64,000 nucleotides of DNA from Phoronis australis (GCA_002633005.1 NMRA01000411.1:227083-291082), one strand, 5' to 3'. Positions 9,551 to 23,029 are shown, numbered from the stretch's first letter. Made by a program: numbers and translations. Notes: generated by a model not told the origin, from the letters alone.

Positions 9551-10800
9551 CATGTTTAACTGCCTCAACTTCCAAACTTTGAAACTGCCACATCTGGTAA
9601 GATAGTCAATTTTAAGACAAAACTTATATAAAAAACTTAAGCCAAACTTAATTATCTTTTTCTTGAAATGGTCTTGAGACAAATTTAAGTTTTACCTTAG
9701 AATTGACTGAAATTTAAGGTAATTCTCTTAATTATTATTTTTTTTTAGTTTTCTTGGTACGCCTCACCGGCCTGCAACTTAGGTGACTGTCAAGTCCATT
9801 TGTAGAACTAAACTTCCGACTCTATAATCCGTCTCTAGTTGTGTACAACTGTGAATAATATGGTAAGCCTACGTAAAAATCAGAACATTCGGGACTAGAA
9901 TTTTGTCATTTTGATCGGGTTTTGTTTTGGTACACCCTGTATATCGTTCTGCTGCATGTCTTGGACAAACCAGACACTATAATTGATTTCTGGATTTAAA
10001 GCCCCGAACAAATTTCATAACAGGAGAGATACCACCAGGCTAGAAAAACAAAAACGTTTCGTGAATAACTATCCTGTATGTAATTGCGATTCTATTGCGA
10101 TCATTTTTTTAAGCTCATAAAAAGTGAAGTTTATTGTCTTCACTCAGTGAGTCGCTACCGGAAATTCAAATGTTATGCTAATAACGTTTTATTTGGATAA
10201 AGTCAAGTCGTGTTAAAAGTAAGTAATGTCTGAGTGAATTTGATTAAATTGATTGATTTTGCTGAAATTAGTTTTAGAAATTTTTTAAAGAAAAATGAAG
10301 CGCAAAGAGTAAGCTTTATTAACGGATCGATGTAGTTGCTGTCTTACGTCACCGTGCACTAGGCAGAAAGAAAAATGGCTTTTGATTAAAAGTTTGGTGT
10401 TCTTAAATCGGACATGCGAAGATTCCAAGCACAACTTTTACATAACTCATTTTTCCTATCAGTCATGAAGTGTGCGTAATTGCATCTAGACATGATGACC
10501 TAAACTACATCATGCCGAGACAAGGAAGTCGTGTCGAAAAGCAAACCAGACATGGCGTTTGTGTTATTTCAACCATAAATGCCTCGGGTCTTCATCGAAA
10601 TCTCAGTTTGGGGTTCGCCAAAATGGATAAAAAATCTTTTAGCGTCATGCATTCAGCCATCAATTTGAAACCCTGAATACAACTACATTTTATGCTGTCT
10701 ACCAAAGCTCTAGTTTAACAAAACTTACTGGAGATATATAAAAAATAAGATCAAAAGGCTGTCTCGGTCCAGCTCGGCATTAGCATTACGTGCGGAGTGG
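9551..10800. other. Intergenic stretch after ethanolamine kinase
   Basis: Apart from the palindromic repeat at 9604-9720, nothing recognisable was seen. The frame 10470-10676 (68 codons) has no known motif. CpG becomes more frequent from about 10.2 kb. Confidence 0.4.
9604..9720. mobile_element. Palindromic repeat, copy related to 53480-53541
   Basis: AGTCAATTTTAAGACAAAAC at 9604 pairs with the stretch ending AGAATTGACT at 9708. The right half (9661-9720, with TTGAGACAAATTTAAG and TTTTACCTTAGAATTGACTG) matches the reverse complement of 53480-53541. Confidence 0.6.
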
Positions 10801-10926
10801 AAGTTTGACCCAATAAAAATATTGGTGCAGACTATACGATCTGGATGCGAGGGCTCGCCTGGTGAAAATCCAGAAAGTTGCACAAGGTTGCGGTTTATGC
10901 AATCTGTGATTATCGTCTGCAGAGGG

Positions 10927-10953
10927 TATATAAGACTGATGAGTCAACTACCA
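10927..10953 (+). promoter_or_regulatory. TATA-type core promoter candidate
   Basis: TATATAAG is at 10927-10934 and an initiator-like CCAGTCT has its A at 10953, 26 bases downstream. A donor-like GAG|GTAAGA follows at 10966/10967, which would leave only a 14-base first exon, so either the start or the donor is misjudged. No ATG ORF is linked to it. The surroundings are CpG-rich. Confidence 0.3.
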
Positions 10954-11416
10954 GTCTTCCATTGAGGTAAGAAAAATTCGCAGATCTGCAAACCAACTCA
11001 GTTGCTCAACATGATTTAATACTCACTAAACAAAGGATGTTGAAACTAGCTGGCTTTAATTTACTAACGCATTATTGCTTAAAGTTAGAAGTACGTGTTT
11101 AGTTCAAGTTGTGATTTCACGGTCGAGAACCAAGGAGACACATAACGTCGACCAATCCGGCGAATGGTTTTGTAACTTAAGTTTCACAAAGGTCGCGGCA
11201 TTTTGTAGATAGTGTTATCAACTTATCCGTTTGAAGGCCGCTTGTCGGTTTCATTTAAACCTGGATTAGTCTTTTATATTGTATATGCATCTTTTTTCTT
11301 TGTGTTTCCTAGACACATAAATATGCTTTTCTTACAGTCCCTCAGGCTATGAAAACGTCTACATAGAACAAGCAACAAATAGGCATACAACAGATAATCC
11401 GACAAATTCCCCCTCA

Positions 11417-11612
11417 TCGATGCTAAGATATGTTTTACAATGCGTTTACACTTGTGTCACGCCCCGAAACTGCTTTACTGAAGAGCCACAAAACCAGCGT
11501 TTAATTCCTCGTCATTGAGTCCATAGATATGTTTTACAAAGCACTTAAACAAGTCTGTGCCATGCCTCGAAACTATTCCAAATAGTCACAAAACCGCCTT
11601 TTCAGAGACATT
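11417..11612. repeat. Two-copy 99-bp direct repeat
   Basis: GATATGTTTTACAA at 11427 and 11526 starts two diverged units that both contain a GC-rich segment like CATGCCTCGAAACT and AGTCACAAAACC. A 60-codon frame across this stretch follows an acceptor-like sequence at 11338, but the repeat explains it. Confidence 0.6.
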
Positions 11613-12582
11613 AGCTAGTCCCGTCAAAAGTTTTCCAAGGGTGCACCCCATGAGCCCGTTGTAACATAGAGTACTAAAAGCTACCATAGGATGAAAGCGT
11701 TTACGAGGACTCCTCGGGTGAAATCAAAAATCTCCATTTACCCATTTCGAGGAGACTATTGCCAAATGTCGAGGTTTTACTTTGACTTTTAGTTTGCTCC
11801 GGAGCTGACTAAGGATTTCTCTCTTTTGGCTTCCAGTTGTAGACGGATGTTATAACTTTGAGTCTTAATCTGATTTCGTGAAACCGGGGTTAGTCAAAAC
11901 GTGGATTTAATTTTAGTCAAAAGACAATAGAATTTTCGAAGAGATCACAGTCCCCCGGAGTCGATAGGTCACGAGGAAAATCTTCAATGACATGGGAAAG
12001 TTATTATAGTTCGTGAGAAGAAACCAATAAGGCAAGTAGATGCATGTTTGGAGTATCATTTATTTCTTATCTCCAAAACTGAAGTTTCACAGGCCTGTGA
12101 GAAGAGTTAATATAAAACGTCGATTCAAAAATCCACAATTCATGTAGTCACAACTTATCCACAAAGAATGTATGTTTGACACTGTCTATACTAGAAGTGT
12201 GGATAGTGAGTGTTATCAAGGATAGGCGTAGTTCCATTCTGGACTTGACAGTTTGGGGGTACTGAATTTAGATAGCTTTGCCCGAATATAGGCGCCTTTG
12301 TTCCCCTGCACCCCACGTCTGTTCTCATAAGTACCTCGTGCGTCGGTGTCAGTTGGTGCGTTTCATTACCTTCCTACAAGCTCTAATGTAGAAAAACTGT
12401 TTAACCTTTATCAATTAAAATCTCACTACACGAACAAGCGAACGAAAAAAGTCTTAGTACGCCGAATTAGAGTTTAAATCACTCTGAACTTTCTGAGTCG
12501 AGACACGATTTGAGATTTGTTCAGCTGGATTCATTGTGTAGTAATGATGACACATAATGAACTCCATGGTAACGACAGAGAC

Positions 12583-12624
12583 AGGGGGGGAGGGAGGGAG
12601 GCAGGGAGGCAGGGAGGGAGGGAG
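12583..12624. repeat. GGGA/GGCA-rich simple repeat
   Basis: A G-rich run of GGGAGGGAGGCAGGGAGGCA type. Confidence 0.85.
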
Positions 12625-13734
12625 AGACACGAAAAGCTTGATACAATATACTGAACGGTGCATTTCACAGCTTTGGACTGTACTGCCAATTGAATTCACC
12701 ATGAGTGCTCCGCATTAAACATGAGTAAAAATTTAAAAATTATACAACAAGCGAGTGTTACTTGATTTTGTACCACGCTATCCATTATCACGTGCTTCAG
12801 GTTGCTGTAAGTTCAATGACACCGTTACTGATTTTTTAAATGCATTATAACTACGAACTGTCTACTAATTAAACTTGAAGAGTTCACTAATCGTATTAAT
12901 TTAGCAAATATTGATTTCGAGTGTCACCCATTTTCCTATTTTTTGTGTTCGAACATTTTGTTTGCGTTTGGGTATCCAACTATAACTATATAATTGCATG
13001 CATATGGGTAAAGAAGTTGCTTTTGGTTATATGAACTATGAGATATTTTACGACAAGGAACCTCAGAACACAGCCCTAAGTTGGTTGGAAAACGATTGTT
13101 AACCATACTTCTAGCCACGCCGAGAGGAGGCAGCACAGACAGGGACTCTTCTAACACACTTCTTGACGTATTTGTACAGTTGACTCAAGACGAACTCGTT
13201 AACAAACCTTCGCATATTTCATTGCTCATTTCTTCCCAGTTTTGGATAACTGGCCACAGTGAAAGTTTCGAAGATTGTCTAAAAGGAAACTTTGTACTTT
13301 GTTTTAGAACCATTTTTTCACTTTTGTATTTTAATTATTGATTTTGCTCGTAGAGAGTTTGTATTGCTCTTCATGAATTTAAAAACGCAATGCAACTTCC
13401 CACGCTGCGGATTATAGATGTCATGACTGCATCTTTCTGCTTTGTAGTTATTATTGTACCCAGGCAAACGACATCGTTGATTAATTTTCCTCTCATTTGG
13501 TTTCTGTTTCATCTGCTTGCAATATATTTGAACTGAGAGACAGATAAGTTTAAAAGGGCGTACACATTGCGCTGGAGTTGTTATACACGACAGTTTCCAC
13601 CTGTTTTTCGATGACTGATTGTACTTAAAAACTAGAAAAAATATCAATTTTGTTGAGTTATAGTTACAATTCATTCTAAATGCGAACAGCAAAAACAACC
13701 AAAAAACAGCGTGTTCATTTTTCTTGGCGTGAAA

Positions 13735-13992
13735 CATGCGAGCACCCAGCCTTTGATATGGGGGGGGCTCAAATTTCTGACGATGTGGACCTTTTGCTGA
13801 CAAAAAAGGCGGCAGGACTAAAAACAAAAAAACGGGCACCACCTTCAGAACTGTAAACTGAGTGTCTGCGCCTTTCGGTTTTGGTGGACTTTGTCTCGTT
13901 TTCTGGGACTTTTTGTTTCTCTGTGGCGGACCTTTTTGCCCACTTCGCCAAATGGGGGGCTCACTCGAGCCCCCCCCCTGGGTGCGCGCATG
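13735..13992. mobile_element. 258-bp element with GC-rich terminal inverted repeats
   Basis: The left end CATGCGAGCACCCAG (13735-13749) matches the right end in reverse (CATGCGCGCACCCAG, 13978-13992) at 14 of 15 bases. GGGGGGGCTC lies inside the left end and GAGCCCCCCCC inside the right. The interior gives a minus-strand frame (13769-13951) of charged low-complexity sequence with no domain. It is a non-autonomous DNA element or an unclassified repeat. Confidence 0.55.
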
Positions 13993-14213
13993 CGAAATGA
14001 CAGATTCATCCCAGCCTGATTTGATAAAACAATGAAGGAAAGTTAAAGCGACCTATCGAGAAAAAGTGAGTTTCCGAGATCAACCCACGGGCGGATCCGG
14101 AACTAGAACATTCGTGATTGCAGTCAAACAGTCTGCTGGCGAAGGTAAATCTGATATGATAAATGGCTGAATATTTTAGGGGTATTTAACTGGAAAGGGT
14201 AAGGGGTTTGATT

Positions 14214-14275
14214 TCAGCGAATGTTTGACAGATAGGCGAGAATTTGTAATAAAATCACAAAAACAAAACGCATTC
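14214..14275 (+). repeat. Short dispersed repeat, related to 38650-38718
   Basis: TTCAGCGAATGT..GACAGA..CGAGAAT and TTTGTAATAAAATCACAAAA match the sequence near 38650 in the same orientation. Confidence 0.6.
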
Positions 14276-14567
14276 TATTGTTTTATTGTTTTATAGCTCG
14301 AAAATTGTAACATAAAAATGTCTACCTTGTCCAACAATAATTCAAAAAAGTGCGTTGTCTGCCGTAAAACGATAATGATCCTTTAATTAAAGACTTTTCC
14401 TTATGAATCAACAAAAACCTGACATAACGACAATTAAGTTCAAATTAAATATAAATCTTCGAACTTCAATGTACTGCAACTTTTGAGGTCTATTTCCTCA
14501 TTGTTCTGTTGGTAGTTATTAACCCATTTATTACACAATTTTCCAAAGCCCTGTCTGCACACCCTAG

Positions 14568-14721
14568 TTTTTCGTATACGACTGTCGAACACAATTATTG
14601 TCGTATGCGACAAATCGAAGTGTGTAAACAAGTGGAACTTTTCGACTTAAAAAGTGGTGGTCGAAGAACAACATGTCACTCGGATTTAGTAGACAGTGTA
14701 CCAAAAGTCGTATACGAAAAA
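14568..14721. repeat. Inverted repeat with 16-bp perfect arms
   Basis: TTTTTCGTATACGACT (14568-14583) and its exact complement (14706-14721) flank 122 bases rich in TCGA and TCGT words. An 86-codon frame runs through it (14509-14769) but has no recognisable motif. It may be a MITE remnant. Confidence 0.5.
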
Positions 14722-17700
14722 TCGGAGAGTGTATACGGGACTATAGAAACTTATAGCTTCGACAAATAAATGTTAGAAAAGGGACCAAAAATAGTCGAGA
14801 GAACAACGGAAAGATGTGCCTTAAAAGTACCGAAGACAGAAAGAAGCGAAACGTGACTATTTGCACGTAGGTTTATAATTAATTTTCACATGATTGTCGT
14901 TATGCTGTGTTTTTGTTTATTCATAAGCAAAAGTCTTCAAGTAACTTCCCTGATTTAAATTATGAATGAAACGATACGCCGTCAATTTTAACTTTAATTA
15001 TTTTAAATTCTGTTAGTAGGATACATCACTTGAACAGCAGCAATTACTCTCAGATTGATTTGCTTTTAAGAATCACTTTGAAGTTACATTAAAGTTGCAT
15101 TATTTAAATTTCGAATGCAAAAGGAAATGTACAATAGGATAAATGTTAAGTTAGAGAGTTTCGGTGCTCCAATGCGATGAATCTCAGTCATGTTTTGATT
15201 TTACTGCTATTTATTCGTACATTCAGTAGTTGTGTTAGTAGTTTAAATAGAGCGTGCGCGCGTGCGTGTGAATATGTGAAACTGTCCCTTTTTGTTGCTT
15301 AAACCTTTATTTATTTCGTAAAAAATTGATTGTTATTATCACTAATTTTTCTATAATAAAATATTAAAAATTACTTGGTTTGCATAATTGCTGTAATTTG
15401 AAATAGTAATTTTCAAAAACCCTAAAATACGGATAACTATTTATAATCGAAAAATTATTTAAATTAATAAATAGATATTTCCAACAATGAGCTCAGGGCG
15501 TACATTTGGGGAAAACGCATGGTTGAATCCAAAAATTATCCCCATCAACCAAAGCAAATTATCAAACATAAACGGTTAGCAATGAGGATGATCAGACCCC
15601 GACAGTATTGAGCATTCACTCTCGCAATTTACGCGCCGGCCATGGTATTGATATACCCGAGCATAAATTCGTCACTTCAAAATATTTGGTCCCCAAACTG
15701 ATATTTTCCAAATCTATGCCCCGAGCTTGTTTGCAGGAGTACCAGTTCTAGTCTTTGATCATCACCTTTCCAGCACAAAGTTTAAAAAATAACGCGATCT
15801 TTGTAATTCCTTGATTTTGGTCAATTTTCTCAAAATCACCGTCTATATTATGATAATTGAATTCTCAAACTATATTATGTCACGTGTTAGGAGTCTGGCT
15901 GGCTACCGTAATTTACCTAACAAGGGAGGTTCATTCTGGTAAAACCTATAAAAACTATACCTGGATTTTAACCCTTACACCATAGACTAATGGGACATTA
16001 TCGATTTTGCGGGATGATTGTAACATGGGATAGACTTCGAGAAATTATTTAAACTGTGCTACAGAACAACGGAATCTGTTATGTTTTTGTGATTTTTACT
16101 GCAAATCGCCAATTCCTTTTCTGTCAGACATTCACTGAAATCGAGGTCGGTGACTTTAATTTTCCAGTTAAATGCGCTTAAAATAATCTCCCAATTATAG
16201 AATGGGTTTTAGCTCCGCCAATAGCGTTAAACTCCGACTGCGGGATTGCAGGGTGGATTCCTCGCTGAAATTTACCTCAGAAAATCCCTTTACTCGCCAA
16301 TTATGTCCCTGTTCTTGCGCTGTCTTAAACTCAACTATGTACTTCAATGAAAACTGAAACTCGCGTAAGAGCAACTTTTCATTTTTGAAAAAATCACAGT
16401 AAAGCAACGAGACGTTTTCTGTTCCATGCAGTTTGTAGTCTAGCCGTAGGCGAAATATACAAATCAAACTAAGAATTTTGTTGAAATTTTCTGAACACTA
16501 AATAGTGCGGTATTTGATGAAAGTGCTTTTATTTAACAATGCTAGGGCAATCGGGTAGCTCTTTAAATAATTCCTATCAGGTTTTTGAGAGAGAAAGCGT
16601 GGCTGAGTGGTCTAGGAGTAAATATGAACAATCAACTTATGGACGAAAAATATATTTTGTTAAATTTGTAACGTGGCGATGGAAATGAAATCCCTACACC
16701 TCGAGAATAATGAAAACTGATGTTTAGTTGATGGCTGCCTGGCATGTATTGAACGAAATATGGTACTTCAACTCTGAACGTTTGCCCCTGTCCTAGATTT
16801 TCCCAGACAGTGCGACGGATCGTTTATCAAGTTCAGTTTGCTAACGAAACATTTCTAACACCTAAAGGTCGGAAAAAACAGTATTTAAGTTCAGACTAAA
16901 CTAGCACACATTTCCTCCTATCTAAATAAAAATTAACAGGAGCGACTACTTTATATGCATCATGTGCAGAAATTCACAAACTATTTCAAACAAATTTGAA
17001 ATCTCTTGATTTTCATTTTCAGTTTTGATTTTATTGGATGCAAAGCAACACTTTTCAGTGTCTGTTTCAACGAATGCGACCAGTATACAAACACAGACGA
17101 AACAAGAAGCAATGGCAAGCATAATACTACTTATGAAATTTTATTTTCTTATGCAAGATTTTGCTCTTCAGAGATTCCCTGTTCCGTATTTCCACCAGCT
17201 CAGTTAACAGAATTAAGAGAATTAGTCTCATTAAACGACAAGTGCCATCAAAATGAGAACATTTTGTAAATTAGTGCCCTGTCTGTCTTTATTATGTTTT
17301 TCACGGTATCTTGCAGTGAAATGATTTTGGTGTGTTGAGAAGGTTCCCCGCATTCGCTATCAACCATGGTCAGTTTTGAGATACCCAGGCCTATTGTATT
17401 AGCAAAAGAATTTTTCCACAGAGAGTTAAGATAAATACAGTCATGATATATGGAGAGTTTGTAAAAATAATGTCCAATTATACGAAAATACGGTAAGAAT
17501 TGTTAACAAATCGCCGTTTTGCATGTGTTTGTATTTGAATATATCGGTCAACGGTTTTGAAAAGTAGGCGGTCTCAAAGCGCTAATCTCATTTGTGTTTG
17601 CCGTAAACATAAACCAAACTGCTCGAAGATTTGAATCTAACGTTCAACCGTTATTTCAACGTGACGTGGTAACGCGGGATGTCCGGTTAAACCATATTAT

Positions 17701-18102
17701 TCATAGCCTGTTACACAAATGGTTGATGCAAAGATAATTTAGAAATACCTGTTTCAAGAACGTACTATTATCCTACATTGCCGTGTAGTCGTCAGTGTCC
17801 ATTTTTAGAGATATACACGCGTTACAGCTTGCTGTCTGACAACTTGCTTTTTTGAAAACCTTTGCAGTATCAAATAATGGTGGAAATTTATGAAAACTGT
17901 AAAAATAAAATAATTTTCGCAGTAAGATACCGCGCTTTGGAATCGTTCATGTATGTGACATGTACTGCAAACGGAAACCGTTCAAATATAAACCAATCCA
18001 ATGCTCGTTTTTTATTATGTCTGCCCTCTGCTTGTTTTCATTTTTCCAACCGTCTACCCTAATGAAGTACACTTTTGAAAAAAACGAAATTATGTGTCTG
18101 CG

Positions 18103-18111
18103 TATAAAAGG
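18103..18111 (+). promoter_or_regulatory. TATA box of a candidate first exon
   Basis: TATAAAAGG is a strong consensus TATA box. The expected start is about 18133, and the first in-frame ATG that leads to a splice donor is at 18165. Confidence 0.45.
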
Positions 18112-18164
18112 TCGGTAACGCTCAAACGAGATGTAAACAATTCACCGGACGAATACAGGTCTTT

Positions 18165-18202
18165 ATGGACACCACAGAAAACAACTTCTTCAAGGCGAAA
18201 AG
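18165..18202 (+). CDS. Candidate first coding exon, unknown gene (variant 1)
   Basis: ATG at 18165, 62 bases after the TATA box, opens MDTTENNFFKAK. Two bases of the next codon (AG) precede a donor-like AAAAG|GTACGA at 18202/18203. If unspliced, the frame ends at TGA 18255-18257 after 30 residues. I do not recognise the peptide. The reading-frame phase at the donor (2) equals that of the candidate exon at 23091, as expected of alternative first exons sharing a second exon. Confidence 0.25.
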
Positions 18203-18906
18203 GTACGACGGCGAACGTGTGTTCGCCCATCAGTTCATTAAGCTAATTACCATATGACGAGCTCGACATTAATATAGGCAGATATCAATAATTACGACAA
18301 TGTTTGCAATCACGTTTCAGAGTAACTATTACCAGACGTTTGAGGAAATAGTTATTGCGTTTTTGCTCACGTAATCACTGTCGGAATTTTGCAATGACCT
18401 TCCTTTGTTAAACGCTTTCTGTCCGTGAATCGTAAGCTGGTACCTCGAGACTACGACAAAACCTAAGGGAAGCCGAGTTATTAAATGGGGCGATTATTAC
18501 ACTAGTTAGACGAATTTATCGAGGATTGATTGTAAAAAGATTGGTTCATTCTAAAAAAATAAAGTCTGTTGCTGACATTGAGAGGCAAAATAAATAAACG
18601 AAATGAGTTTAATAGGTGTAATTGTCTCGAACGACCAAACGTACCTATCCACGCCCGTCTGGAGTGGATTTAGGCTTGGGATAACGCCTGCGGTAGTTGA
18701 CAAATTAAAGGGAAAATTGGTTCGGTCTTTTTGTGTGAGATTCGTTACAAGATGAGCCACTGAAGTACATCGTTGTCTGGCGTGACTTTGGTTATTGGTT
18801 ATTTTATTGCATTTATGACATTGTTTGATTCACCAACAATAGGCGCGCTTTTGAATTGCTTGAAATATACTTGTGACTTTTAGTTTAGTAATTTCCCTTT
18901 CTAACT

Positions 18907-19152
18907 GTTCTGTTTCATAAAAAATGATTGAAGACTTAAGACAGAAATTTAGTCTTACGCTTCATACAACTTTTTTTTGAAAAATAATTAACCCTCACTT
19001 GAACTAAAATGCAAAGTCTCTCAGAATATACACAGTAACTGCTAGATACTGAGAAATTATTTCTAGACTGCCACGCGCTCATAATTACTTGGCTAAACAT
19101 TTTTTCAAAAAATTATGTCTCAAGTCTTACGTCACCTTTCATGAAACAGACC
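18907..19152. mobile_element. MITE with about 43-bp inverted ends
   Basis: The left end is GTTCTGTTTCATAAAAAATG, followed by AAGACTTAAGACAGAAATTT. The right end, read in reverse, is GGTCTGTTTCATGAAAGG, followed by TAAGACTTGAGACATAATTT. Length is about 246 bp with no coding capacity. Confidence 0.65.
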
Positions 19153-22100
19153 TCTAGTATTTTGTGATTCAAATTACAAAAAATTCAGGCGTTTGTAACA
19201 CCGTTATAACTGACCATGTTTGCTGTTAACTCCAGCGAAGCGACGTTTGCCTTAGGAAATTTCCGACTCGTACAAACTATGAGATTTTGTTTTTTACAAT
19301 CGTGGTGTACAAATTATTTATAAGTGTCGCCGTTTTGGGCTGAAACTGTGAATAACTTCATAATCACCATTGCCACTGGTTTCATTGTTTCATGACGTCA
19401 TCAACGTAACTGGAATGCATGGACATGGCAGTTGCGATGCAGTTCCAGTTAGATCTACATAATTCTGAAAGCACATATAGGACAGTCTGTCTATAAGTTA
19501 TTCATTGTGACGTGAAATTCTAGATACTCTATTACACAGTCTATGATGAAATAGCCCCACGTCCTTGTTGTCAACCACCGTTATTAACTGTTATGTCCCA
19601 CTTCACGTAACTTATGGCTACTGCCCCATGTACTGGTATCTCGCACGCATACTTGATTTATTATAATTATTCGCATTGCGTGCAATCGATATGATGTGTC
19701 CAGTGACTGGATTGACAGAACTAATTTTGCTGTTTCACATTGACAACAAGATTCTGTGTTTCAGCCTGAATTTCATACCCTTGAAAAATAAAACTTCGAA
19801 GGACATTTTTACGATTTTTAGACACGAATTTTTCGCCCGTCTGCTGTTCTATTATACTTCTGAAGACAATTTATGCGTTTATTGAATTTGCACACGGAAT
19901 TCTGTATATTACAGTTACGTAAAATCATATGCTGTTGTTTTTCGGAATTTTAGAATGGCGACTTCAGAAATCTCCTCCAACGAAAAAAATCGAAAATCAC
20001 GACTATGAATGTATTTGTGTTTCCTAAATGCTAAATTCTTAAATCCCATAAAAGGGAAATTTTAACTGAAAAGGAATTAAATAACCTAAAACAAAATAAA
20101 TATTTAAAAAATTCAATGGCTTGTTTAAAAACATCCCTTTTAGACAAATAGTTGTCGGATGAATTTATGCTTATTTTACGACATTTGCAACAAAAATATA
20201 TGGAAAGAATGTGTTGAAAAGAATTGCTAGAATATTCTACAGAAGAAAAATATTAAAACTTAGAAACCGTTCAGCGACAAACATTACTGCAGGTTTTCAA
20301 AGTTGAGGATATATTCAAGGATACTTTTTTCAGAATTAGTTCGGAACAGAATTGATTATAGAATGTGTAAGAGTTCCATACAGTTGATACATATTACAAA
20401 AGATTTTCTTTCGGAAACATTAATTATATTACTTTTTTAATTATATAATTAATTGGATGATTTTGTTTCTAGTATTTTAGTCAGGATGCCGCTATCCAGT
20501 GTGTTTTACAGTTTACAGACATTTCGTTCTTCGCATACTCAAGAAAGCAAGTTGAGTATTTTAATTCTTAACACATTTTACCTGTAAGGAGTTTTCAAAA
20601 AGAAATTCTATTCAGTCATTCCTGTGGAAGGAAACCGAGGCTTGTTTGAGTAGTACTGTTGCAAATTCCGTGTCGAAATAATGAAACAATTGGCCAATAA
20701 TGCAATAAATAAATTGTCTGTCATTCCTTTTTGTTCGGTAGTTTTTGTTTTAAACAGTTGTAATTTTGTGAATAGCTACCGTACCGTATTCTATACAAAT
20801 TACTTATTGTCATTTGTATGTGAAACTAAGATAATTTAAATGTATCTTCACAGAGAAAGTTGAACACAAACTTACAGTCATTGATTTTATGAATTTTAAA
20901 TTCGTCGGTCACCATGACACATTACGTAACGACATGGAGATTTGTGTTCTGGTATGCGAGCAGGTTGTGGATACAATATAAAAATTATAGGTGTCTATTG
21001 GTTTATAAAAATACATATTCATATTAATAGCACTTGAGTGCTGAGAAAAGTTACGTATTAGAACATTTTATCGCTGTCCAGTAAAATCGCTCATAAAGAT
21101 CGCTCTGGTGGCTCTTATCTATTTCGTTGACTTATTTTCACCATGTTAATTAACTACTGATTTAAATGTTCTAAATATTCAAGGATTTCAGAGTTTGAAG
21201 TCAGTGTAGAACGTTTAAATATTGTCTAATAAAATTGTGATGATTGACACTAAATACCTTTATTCAATTTATTAAATCATCCCTTGGTGTTATATCTTTT
21301 TATTTCAATCTGTTTTATTTTGATCACGTTAATTATTCAGTGATTTTAATGTTTTTGATTAGGTTTTCAAAGTTTAAAATATGTCAGTATAATTGGAACG
21401 TACACATTTTAATTGAAGGAAAATAGACAAACGTTTCCATATGATAAAATTAATTTAGATTTTCAATGTGACTCTAAAATTATACTGTAGTCAAAATAGA
21501 TGCTGTTTCTGGTCTGGAAAAATTGGATGCTCGTTTCTGCTTGAGTTCATGCTCTACATTGTGACGTCAAGACGTGTCATTTTATTCACCGTACATGTTC
21601 TCGAGGAACAACGGACCGTCATTTCTTTGCAAGATCAAAATCCGAAAAAGGTTGATGCCAATTTCATAGCGGTAAATGGCCTAAATTAAAATTTAGTTTC
21701 TTCGACGGAATGCGGGTTTATTGCCACTTTAAATAATACACTTCCGTTCACCACGAGTTTTGGTAAGGAAGAAATATTCTTCAACGGCAACGTTACTTAG
21801 TTTTTGACATTTACAAAATGGCACCCTCAAACCTGATGGAGTAATTGATGTACGTGTGTTCACAGTAAGTTTTCGGGTTTAGACTGTAATTTTGAAAGTC
21901 TTCTAGTTTATTGTACGCTTCGAATGTCGTTCTGTTCGATTCACGATAAGAGAAGGTAATAAAGAATTAAGTCCTTTTGTCCGAAAGAATGACAAGTCTT
22001 GCATTGTATAACTGTCCTCTACTCAATAGGCTATAGTTCCACGCTATCAGCAACTAACATCATTGGTGGTCTGCGGCCTACTAATTTTGAAACATGAGCG

Positions 22101-22980
22101 AAATTCGTTTTTTCAAAAGCTTGATGCAAATGCATGTGAGTTGGGTTTAGAAGAAAACGGCTTCGCAACTTTGCAACAGTCACTTCGCCCACAGGCGATT
22201 TTGAGTCGCGGCTAGCCATCCCCTTCCTCTGTCGGCAGAATGACTTTTAACCACGGACTTCTGTTGTTATTGTATAAGTCCACGAACCATGGAATTGGGG
22301 GAAAGTCTTAGCTCATACCAAAAATGTACAGCTAAACAATACAGAATCGATGCTAGAAAAACACAGATCAAAACTAATTACGTTTTCTGGCATAATCTTC
22401 ATTTTTAGTTACATTTCTGTTCTCCGATAACAATCGAATAGCGTTGTCAAATAAGAAACAAGCTTAATGCAAAAATAGCACAGTTGGACATGTTCTGTGA
22501 TTTCTTGAAAATTGATGGGATGATGTGGTATTTTTGAGGTCTCCACTGTTTTAAAAATGGAGCCGGGATGCTTCTTTTTTCTTTTTACAGTGAAGTTCGT
22601 GTTTTGAAACAAGTCTAGCGCAGACCAGATCCAATTATACTATTTCCTTAAACAAAACCTGTCAAAAATCGTCTAGGGGTAGCAAAAGTCAGAGTTATGG
22701 AATGATTAAAAGTATGTGATTGGGTAAGTTGAAGCTTTCATTTATCTTCTGGAGTTGAATAGCAGACGCGCAAATATCACGCAAATGCAGGTTCCCGCTC
22801 TTCAGACATTCAGACGGATATGTTTCTGAGGACATCAACGTCACTTGTTCTCCACAACCATTAATCGAATTAATTTCGCGTTTAATTTTTTTCTACTAGT
22901 GGTAGTTATTACATGTTTTTCTTGAATTTCAGCGTCATCAAGTTTTCAGCACATTTATTCTCTACATATCTGTATGTTTA
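19153..22980. other. Gene-free stretch
   Basis: It is very AT-rich with scattered CpG. Frames at 19676, 21244 and 21468 are short and unrecognised. No repeat array or element was seen. Confidence 0.4.
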
Positions 22981-23007
22981 GTCTGAACATCGGCCAAGTG
23001 GCCACTG

Positions 23008-23029
23008 ATTGGACCACGCGTGTATAAAC
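23008..23029 (+). promoter_or_regulatory. CCAAT and TATA boxes of a second candidate first exon
   Basis: ATTGG (inverted CCAAT) is at 23008-23012 and TATAAAC at 23023-23029. The expected start is about 23053. Confidence 0.4.

Noticed and set aside
11331-11517. 60-codon open frame after an acceptor-like TTTCTTACAG
   Set aside because: Overlaps a diverged 99-bp tandem repeat, lacks a donor and ends in a stop; no homology recognised.
13769-13951. Minus-strand 60-codon basic frame
   Set aside because: Lies inside the GC-rich terminal-repeat element and is low in complexity.
16596-16625. tRNA-Leu/Ser-like A box (GTGGCTGAGTGGTCTAGGAG)
   Set aside because: No B box, anticodon arm or acceptor stem follows; at most a SINE or tRNA fragment.
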